A stretch of 39,101 nucleotides of DNA from Bacteroidetes bacterium 24-39-8. Its GTDB lineage: Bacteria; Bacteroidota; Bacteroidia; Chitinophagales; Chitinophagaceae. Below are positions 34,303 to 39,101 of the stretch, in pieces. The stretch's first letter is position 1. Every line of letters starts with the position of its first letter. The translations under genes were made by a program, and so were the position numbers. The notes under the pieces were generated by a model. It was not told the origin of the DNA. It was given only the letters and a program-made list of their open reading frames with translations, and did not search any database. The stretch lies in contig NCHJ01000012.1 in NCBI GenBank assembly GCA_002256765.1, positions 1-39,101 on the forward strand, written 5' to 3'.

Positions 34303-35073
34303 TTAAATAGTAACACCACCATCAGCAGTGAATAAGGTTCCAGTACAATAGCCCGATGCGGGGGAAGCTAAAAACAAAGCCAGTCCTGCAATTTCATCCA
34401 CCGTACCCATTCTAGATAGGGGAGCCATTTTTACAAATCGGTTCAGCCATTGCTCATTCTGCCAAAGTGCTTCAGAGAATTTGGTCTTGATGAGTCCCGG
34501 ACAAATGGCGTTCACACGAATGCCATCGGGCCCCCATTCTTTGGCGCAGGCCTTTGTGAGCATATTGAGTGCGGCTTTTGAAACAGAGTACAAACTCAAA
34601 CCTGGGTCTGGCGTGATTCCAGAGATGGAACTGATATTGATGATAGAGCCACCGCCCCTTGACTTCATGCTATGGTGTACCAGTTTACCCAATTCAAATG
34701 GTGCTTTTACATTCACGTTCATGATCTTGTCAAAAGCCCATTCTTCGGCTTGTAAGAGTGGTCCATAAATGGGATTGGTAGCGGCGTTGTTGACTAGTAT
34801 ATCAATACCTCCAAATTGTGCAATAACTTTTGCCACCAATTCTTTGCAAGCATTGATATCGCCTGCATTGGCGGCCATACCCACACAGTTACCACCCGCT
34901 TCTCTAATGCTGGCTGCAACTAGGTCAAGGTCTTCTTGTTTTCTAGAATTGATGACCACCGTGGCGCCACAGGCTGCAAAATAACGGGCAATGGCTTCTC
35001 CAATGCCCTTGCTGGCTCCGGTTACTAGGGCCACTTTTCCTTGAAGGCTAAAAATTTGATTGGCTTCTGTCAT
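34303..35073 (-). CDS. Short-chain dehydrogenase/reductase (classical, FabG-like)
   Basis: A 256-residue classical SDR. The nucleotide-binding loop is TGASKGIG (18-25), the structural motif is NNAA (95-98), the catalytic serine lies in INISSISG (near 149), and the Y162-x-x-x-K166 pair is YSVSK. The end ADGGVTI fits the FabG-like C-terminus. The N-terminal NSRKQED favours NADP(H), as there is no acidic residue at the end of strand 2. It is followed within 9 bases by the ACAD10/11-like dehydrogenase, so it likely acts on an acyl-CoA or keto/hydroxy-acid intermediate in the same pathway (compare LvaD). Substrate not known. Confidence 0.9.
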   Translation of the reverse strand: MTEANQIFSLQGKVALVTGASKGIGEAIARYFAACGATVVINSRKQEDLDLVAASIREAGGNCVGMAANAGDINACKELVAKVIAQFGGIDILVNNAATNPIYGPLLQAEEWAFDKIMNVNVKAPFELGKLVHHSMKSRGGGSIINISSISGITPDPGLSLYSVSKAALNMLTKACAKEWGPDGIRVNAICPGLIKTKFSEALWQNEQWLNRFVKMAPLSRMGTVDEIAGLALFLASPASGYCTGTLFTADGGVTI

Positions 35074-35138
35074 AGTATTAATTGAACTAAGTTGAATAAT
35101 GTTGGGGCGCTAAATGTTGCGTTGATGATTTTTTGGAA

Positions 35139-35990
35139 TCAAAGCGTTGATGCTTTGGCCCTTTTCATGGCTTTTTTCATAGCATCCATAAACTGTTCTT
35201 TTACTTTTTTTCTAAACCAGGTGGGCGCCAATCTTTTCATGTTCCACATGGTCCGCGCGGACTTGGGCAGGATAATATAGAGTTCCTTCTTCCCCGCGCG
35301 CTCCAAAATCTCCTGCGCCACTTCCTTGGCTTCCAATCCCGATTTGTCAATAAACATTTGGGTAGCTTTCTTCACCAAGGCACCACCACGGGCATATTGA
35401 ATCACATTGGTTTTAAAATAAGTGGGTTGAATACAAGAGACCTGAATGCCATGATCCATTAGTTCTCCATAAAGCGTTTCACTAATAGCTACCACCGCGG
35501 CCTTGGTCATATTATAAGCTCCCATAGTAGGCGCGCAACCAATGGCCGCGGCAGAAGCTGTATTCAGAATATGACCCGATTGCTGTTTTTTCATAGCGGG
35601 AATAAAATAGTAGCAACCATAGACCACACCCAATTGGTTGATCCCCGTCATCCATTCATAGTTTTCCAAAGCATATTCTTCAAAAGGACTCCCATCGCCC
35701 ACGCCGGCATTATTAAAAAGCAGGTCTATCCCACCAGCATCTTGTAAAAAAGCCTCGGCTACTTGTTTGTATTGAACTTTGTCCGATACGTCTAATCGGT
35801 AGGTAAATGCCTTACCACCCGCAGCTTCCACTTCCGCGGCAGCGGCAGCTAGTTCTGTTTCATTTATATCGGCCATGCCAATGGTCCAACCATCTGCAGC
35901 CAGTTCATGAGAAAAAGCCCTTCCCAAACCAGAAGCGGCACCGGTAATAAAAGCCCTTTTAGCAGGGTGCAATTGACTCAATTGGTACAT
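35139..35990 (-). CDS. Short-chain dehydrogenase/reductase (second)
   Basis: A 283-residue SDR with TGAASGLG (17-24), strand-2 acidic residue in MADIN (which favours NAD), NNAG (93-96), the serine in NTASAAA and Y159-x-x-x-K163 (YNMTK). The long C-terminal tail (about 235-283) is basic, MKRLAPTWFRKKVKEQFMDAMKKAMKRAKAS, and could be an amphipathic membrane-associated or oligomerisation helix, as seen in some SDRs acting on lipids. It is the first gene of the four-gene minus-strand unit, 65 bases upstream of the next SDR. It may oxidise or reduce a hydroxyl/keto group on the same substrate. Substrate unknown. Confidence 0.88.
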   Translation of the reverse strand: MYQLSQLHPAKRAFITGAASGLGRAFSHELAADGWTIGMADINETELAAAAAEVEAAGGKAFTYRLDVSDKVQYKQVAEAFLQDAGGIDLLFNNAGVGDGSPFEEYALENYEWMTGINQLGVVYGCYYFIPAMKKQQSGHILNTASAAAIGCAPTMGAYNMTKAAVVAISETLYGELMDHGIQVSCIQPTYFKTNVIQYARGGALVKKATQMFIDKSGLEAKEVAQEILERAGKKELYIILPKSARTMWNMKRLAPTWFRKKVKEQFMDAMKKAMKRAKASTL

Positions 35991-36179
35991 ATGGCGGCAT
36001 TAATCGTTTATTTGTCGGTGAATGGGCAATAGCCTAAACCCTTCAAGTCTATGAATTTACATAGCAATTCAGCTATTTAGCTAATTTTTATCGGATTAAT
36101 TCAAGTCTTCAACCATTCATGGATTGTAAAAGCTTGCTGCTGAATTATTTCTATCTTTAACCTTCCAAAACTTCAGCCT

Positions 36180-37226
36180 TTGAAACTTATCTATGTATTC
36201 GGAACCAGCTTGCTTTTCTTAGTTGCATGCAAGTCAAAAAAAGTAGAACCCAAACAGAATAGCGGTCCGCAAAATGCCGTAGTAGACGTGATTATTGCTG
36301 GCACCCAGCAAATCAGCAATATTGTGGAAGCAAATGGAAATGTATTGGCCAATGAATACGCCGAACTTAAACCGGAAGTCAGTGGCCGCGTGGTGGCTTT
36401 GAATGTATCTGAGGGCGGTTTTGTAAGTAAGGGAACTGTGATTGCTCGCATCAATGACGCAGATCTGCAAGCTCAGATAGCCAAAACCAAAGTGCAATTG
36501 CATTTGGCCGAGATTACGGAACAACGCAATCGCAAATTGCTCAATATCTCTGGCATTAACCAAAATGACTATGACGTAGCTTTGAACCAGGTAAACACCC
36601 TGAAAGCAGACCTAGCTTATACCCAAACCCTTATAGACAAGACCGTATTAAAAGCACCATTTGACGGGGTATTGGGTCTGAGACTAATTAGTCCAGGAGC
36701 GTATATTACTCCTGCCACCATCATCACCAGTATTCAACAGGTGAATAAACTAAAAATAGATTTTACGCTTCCAGAAAATTATAGCTATTTAATCTACAGG
36801 GGTAAAACCATACAGGTAGACATAGACGGAGGCAGAACAGGAAAAAAGAAAGCCACCATTTATGCAACTGAGCCACTGGTGAATACTGCTACTAGAAATC
36901 TAAAAGTAAGGGCTTACTTAGATGGCAAAGCCAATCCAGGCGCTTTTGTAAAAGTCTATATAGACGCGGGTGAAAATAGTAAGAGCATTATGATTCCTGC
37001 CAATGCTGTGATTCCAGAAGCAAGAAACAAAAAAGTGATTGTTGTGAAAAATGGCAAAGCAACCTTTGTAGACATTGTTACAGGGTTACGTAATATAGGA
37101 TCGGTAGAAGTAACCAAGGGTTTGCAAATTGGAGACAGTGTGGTGGTAACAGGGGTATTATTTGCGCGTCCTGGAGCCTCACTTAAAGTTAGGTCCGTGA
37201 AAAAAATGGAAGACATGACTAACTAG
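36180..37226 (+). CDS. RND efflux periplasmic adaptor (MFP/HlyD family)
   Basis: A 348-residue membrane-fusion lipoprotein. The start is TTG 36180 (no ATG available upstream in frame), giving a short signal peptide ending in LVAC with C17 as lipid site. The barrel-sandwich (lipoyl-like) halves are at about 55-85 (ELKPEVSGRVVALNVSEGG) and 150-180 (KAPFDGVLGLRLISPGAYI), joined by an alpha-helical hairpin (about 90-145). A beta-barrel and membrane-proximal domain follow (MIPANAVIPEARNKKVIVV). It links an RND pump to an outer-membrane channel. The pump gene starts 42 bases downstream. No TolC-like gene is inside the window. TATCTTTA (36152-36159) is a near-match to a -7 box. Confidence 0.92.
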   Translation: MKLIYVFGTSLLFLVACKSKKVEPKQNSGPQNAVVDVIIAGTQQISNIVEANGNVLANEYAELKPEVSGRVVALNVSEGGFVSKGTVIARINDADLQAQIAKTKVQLHLAEITEQRNRKLLNISGINQNDYDVALNQVNTLKADLAYTQTLIDKTVLKAPFDGVLGLRLISPGAYITPATIITSIQQVNKLKIDFTLPENYSYLIYRGKTIQVDIDGGRTGKKKATIYATEPLVNTATRNLKVRAYLDGKANPGAFVKVYIDAGENSKSIMIPANAVIPEARNKKVIVVKNGKATFVDIVTGLRNIGSVEVTKGLQIGDSVVVTGVLFARPGASLKVRSVKKMEDMTN

Positions 37227-37268
37227 GTCAATCTAACAGCATTACTTACCCTTGACCCAAATTATCAA

Positions 37269-39101
37269 ATGAATATATCAGAACTATCGTTAAAAAGACC
37301 AGTACTTGCCACGGTCATGAATATCATGATTGTGCTTTTTGGCGTGGTGGGATTTACCTTTTTGGCAGTAAGGGATTATCCCGCCATTGACCCACCCATT
37401 GTAAATGTTCGAACTTCTTATACTGGGGCTAATTCCGATGTAATTGAAAGCCAAATTACCGAGCCCTTAGAAAAACAGATCAATGGAATTCCAGGTATCC
37501 GCAGTATCAGTTCTTCCAGCTCAAATGGATCCAGCAATATTACCGTAGAATTCAACCTAGACGTGGAATTGGAAACTGCCGCCAATGACGTTAGAGACAA
37601 AGTGAGTCAAGCCATTAGGAACCTACCACAAGACATTGACGCACCACCGGTTGTAGCTAAGTCAGACGCCAATAGTGAATTTATCATCCTCATGGCCATA
37701 CAGAGTCATACCAAGAGTTTGTTAGAACTAAGTGATTATGCCGAGAACGTGTTGCAAGAAAGATTCCAGACCATTAATGAAGTGAGTGGGGTTTCTATTT
37801 TTGGACAAAAGCGTTATTCTATGCGCATTTGGACCAAGCCGGATAAATTAACGGCTTTTGGTGTAGCTTTCAATGATATTCAAACAGCACTAAACAGAGA
37901 GAACGTAGAATTGCCCGCAGGTAAAATCTATGGCAACAATACAGAACTGATTATTCGTACACTGGGTAAGCTGACTACTGAAAAGCAGTTCAACGATTTA
38001 ATTATCAAAGAAGACCAAACCGGAATTGTTCGCTTGAGCGATGTAGCCAAGGTAGAACTGGGTCCAGAAAACGAAGAGTTCTCTTGGAAATACAATGGAG
38101 TTCCTGCCGTGGGTATTAGTATTACGCCACAACCAGGCTCCAATTATATTCGCATTTCTGATGAGTTTAACAAGCGTTTGGCCCAGATTCAAAAAGGCAA
38201 TAAATCCGATATTGAATTTCACGTACTCATTGACAATACCCGCAATATTCGCAAGTCATTAGAAGAAGTAATAGAGACTTTGATGATCTCATTTAGCTTA
38301 GTGGTATTGGTGATTTTCTTCTTCTTTAGAAACTGGCTGATTGCTATTAGACCTTTGATAGACATTCCTATTTCTTTGGTGGCCACTTTCTTTATCATGT
38401 ATGTGGCGGGCTTTTCTATTAATGTATTAACCTTATTGGGTATTGTACTAGCAACGGGTTTGGTGGTAGATGATGGAATTGTGGTCACGGAAAATATCTT
38501 TAGAAAACTAGAAGGAGGACTGCCTATTAGACAGGCGGCATTGGAGGGCAGTAAAGAAATTTTCTTTGCTGTAATTTCCACTTCAGTTACCCTAGCCGTA
38601 GTATTCTTACCCGTGATTTTCTTACAAGGTTTTGTAGGATCACTATTCCGCGAGTTTGGAATTGTAGTTGCTTGTGCGGTATTAATCTCGGCCTTTGTAT
38701 CACTAACTATTACGCCTGTCTTGAACGTTTACTTGAACAAGAAAGACATGGGTCATGGCAAGTTCTATGAAAAAACAGAACCTTTCTTCCGTGGCATGGA
38801 AGATGGCTATAAATCTTTGCTCACTAGCTTTTTGAAAATACGTTGGATGGCATGGGTTATTGTTGTTATTTGTTTGGGTATCATCTTTTTTATAGGCAAG
38901 AACATGCAAAGTGAGATTGCCCCCATGGAAGACAAGAACAGCGTGCGTTTTACTTTTACTGCTCCTGAAGGAACCAGCTTTGATAAAATGCTCAAGACAT
39001 CTGAAGCCGTAACCAATTTCTTAACCGATTCTGTGCCAGAAAGAGAATTTACTTTTAATAGTACACCTAGCTTTTCTAGTACCGGTGTCAATAGTGCCAT
39101 T
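37269..39101 (+). CDS. RND efflux pump inner-membrane transporter, AcrB/HAE1-like (3' partial)
   Basis: The frame opens at ATG 37269 and runs off the window end (611 codons). It starts with the classical ISELSLKRPVLATVMNIMIVLFG first transmembrane helix, then the pore domain (YPAIDPPIVNVRTSYTGAN, EPLEKQINGIPGIRSISS). Around residues 380-450 the helix IVLATGLVVDDGIVVTENI carries the double aspartate of the AcrB proton relay, with glycine for the usual alanine after it. GFVGSLFREFGIVV and further transmembrane segments follow. It forms an efflux complex with the adaptor just upstream. The substrate is not predictable; drugs, solvents and bile-like amphiphiles are the family range. Confidence 0.93.
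   Translation, partial: MNISELSLKRPVLATVMNIMIVLFGVVGFTFLAVRDYPAIDPPIVNVRTSYTGANSDVIESQITEPLEKQINGIPGIRSISSSSSNGSSNITVEFNLDVELETAANDVRDKVSQAIRNLPQDIDAPPVVAKSDANSEFIILMAIQSHTKSLLELSDYAENVLQERFQTINEVSGVSIFGQKRYSMRIWTKPDKLTAFGVAFNDIQTALNRENVELPAGKIYGNNTELIIRTLGKLTTEKQFNDLIIKEDQTGIVRLSDVAKVELGPENEEFSWKYNGVPAVGISITPQPGSNYIRISDEFNKRLAQIQKGNKSDIEFHVLIDNTRNIRKSLEEVIETLMISFSLVVLVIFFFFRNWLIAIRPLIDIPISLVATFFIMYVAGFSINVLTLLGIVLATGLVVDDGIVVTENIFRKLEGGLPIRQAALEGSKEIFFAVISTSVTLAVVFLPVIFLQGFVGSLFREFGIVVACAVLISAFVSLTITPVLNVYLNKKDMGHGKFYEKTEPFFRGMEDGYKSLLTSFLKIRWMAWVIVVICLGIIFFIGKNMQSEIAPMEDKNSVRFTFTAPEGTSFDKMLKTSEAVTNFLTDSVPEREFTFNSTPSFSSTGVNSAI

Noticed and set aside
36071..36090. AGCT-ATTT-AGCT with following T run as a terminator
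   Set aside because: The 4-5 bp AT-rich stem is too weak, and no gene on the plus strand ends before it.

Overview
This window looks like a chromosomal segment of a Bacteroidota bacterium, probably of the Chitinophagaceae/Chitinophagales type. The evidence is the rimP-nusA-infB order with a long IF-2, the long Bacteroidota-style PurF, a RecQ with an extended C-terminus, a type IX secretion sorting domain, MORN and carboxypeptidase-regulatory-like envelope proteins, and promoters of the TTTG / TAnnTTTG kind instead of TTGACA / TATAAT. I see no tRNA, rRNA, insertion sequence, phage gene or CRISPR array. Family-level taxonomy is inference.

Layout. 1-5173: the 3' part of a very large signalling protein (STAND-type ATPase region, TPR-like helices, GAF, class III adenylate cyclase, HD domain), then a HAD phosphatase. 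5170-5421 (-): a small membrane protein. 5563-10458: rimP, nusA and infB with a hairpin at each boundary, followed by surA (10529-11908). 11909-15622: a redox-type accessory block in which three tandem 36-bp palindromic units precede a MarR regulator, two pirins, a YceI protein and an NADPH-dependent FMN reductase. 15677-17524: PurF. 17521-20892 (-): ketoacyl synthase III, mannose-1-phosphate guanylyltransferase and arabinose-5-phosphate isomerase, mostly envelope-sugar and lipid precursor genes. 21126-23420: recQ. 23424-25676 (-): an exported metalloprotease with TPRs and a MORN-repeat protein. 25824-26120: an isolated type IX sorting domain with terminator-like hairpins on both sides. 26183-27229 (-): a DUF3089-type lipoprotein hydrolase. 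27355-31999: 2OG-Fe(II) oxygenase, chromate transporter, solitary ParA-type ATPase, esterase and a carboxypeptidase-regulatory-like secreted protein. 31996-35990 (-): a four-gene unit (SDR, SDR, ACAD10/11-like acyl-CoA dehydrogenase, APH-like kinase). 36180-39101: RND adaptor and the start of an RND pump, cut by the window end.

The points most worth a second look are the cyclase/HD fusion, the 36-bp palindrome triplet before marR with the separate TGTA/TACA palindromes at marR and the first pirin, the split ACAD11-like kinase/dehydrogenase unit with two SDRs, the orphan type IX sorting domain, and the palindrome touching the start of the solitary parA. None is proof of a new system; these are hypotheses read from sequence alone.
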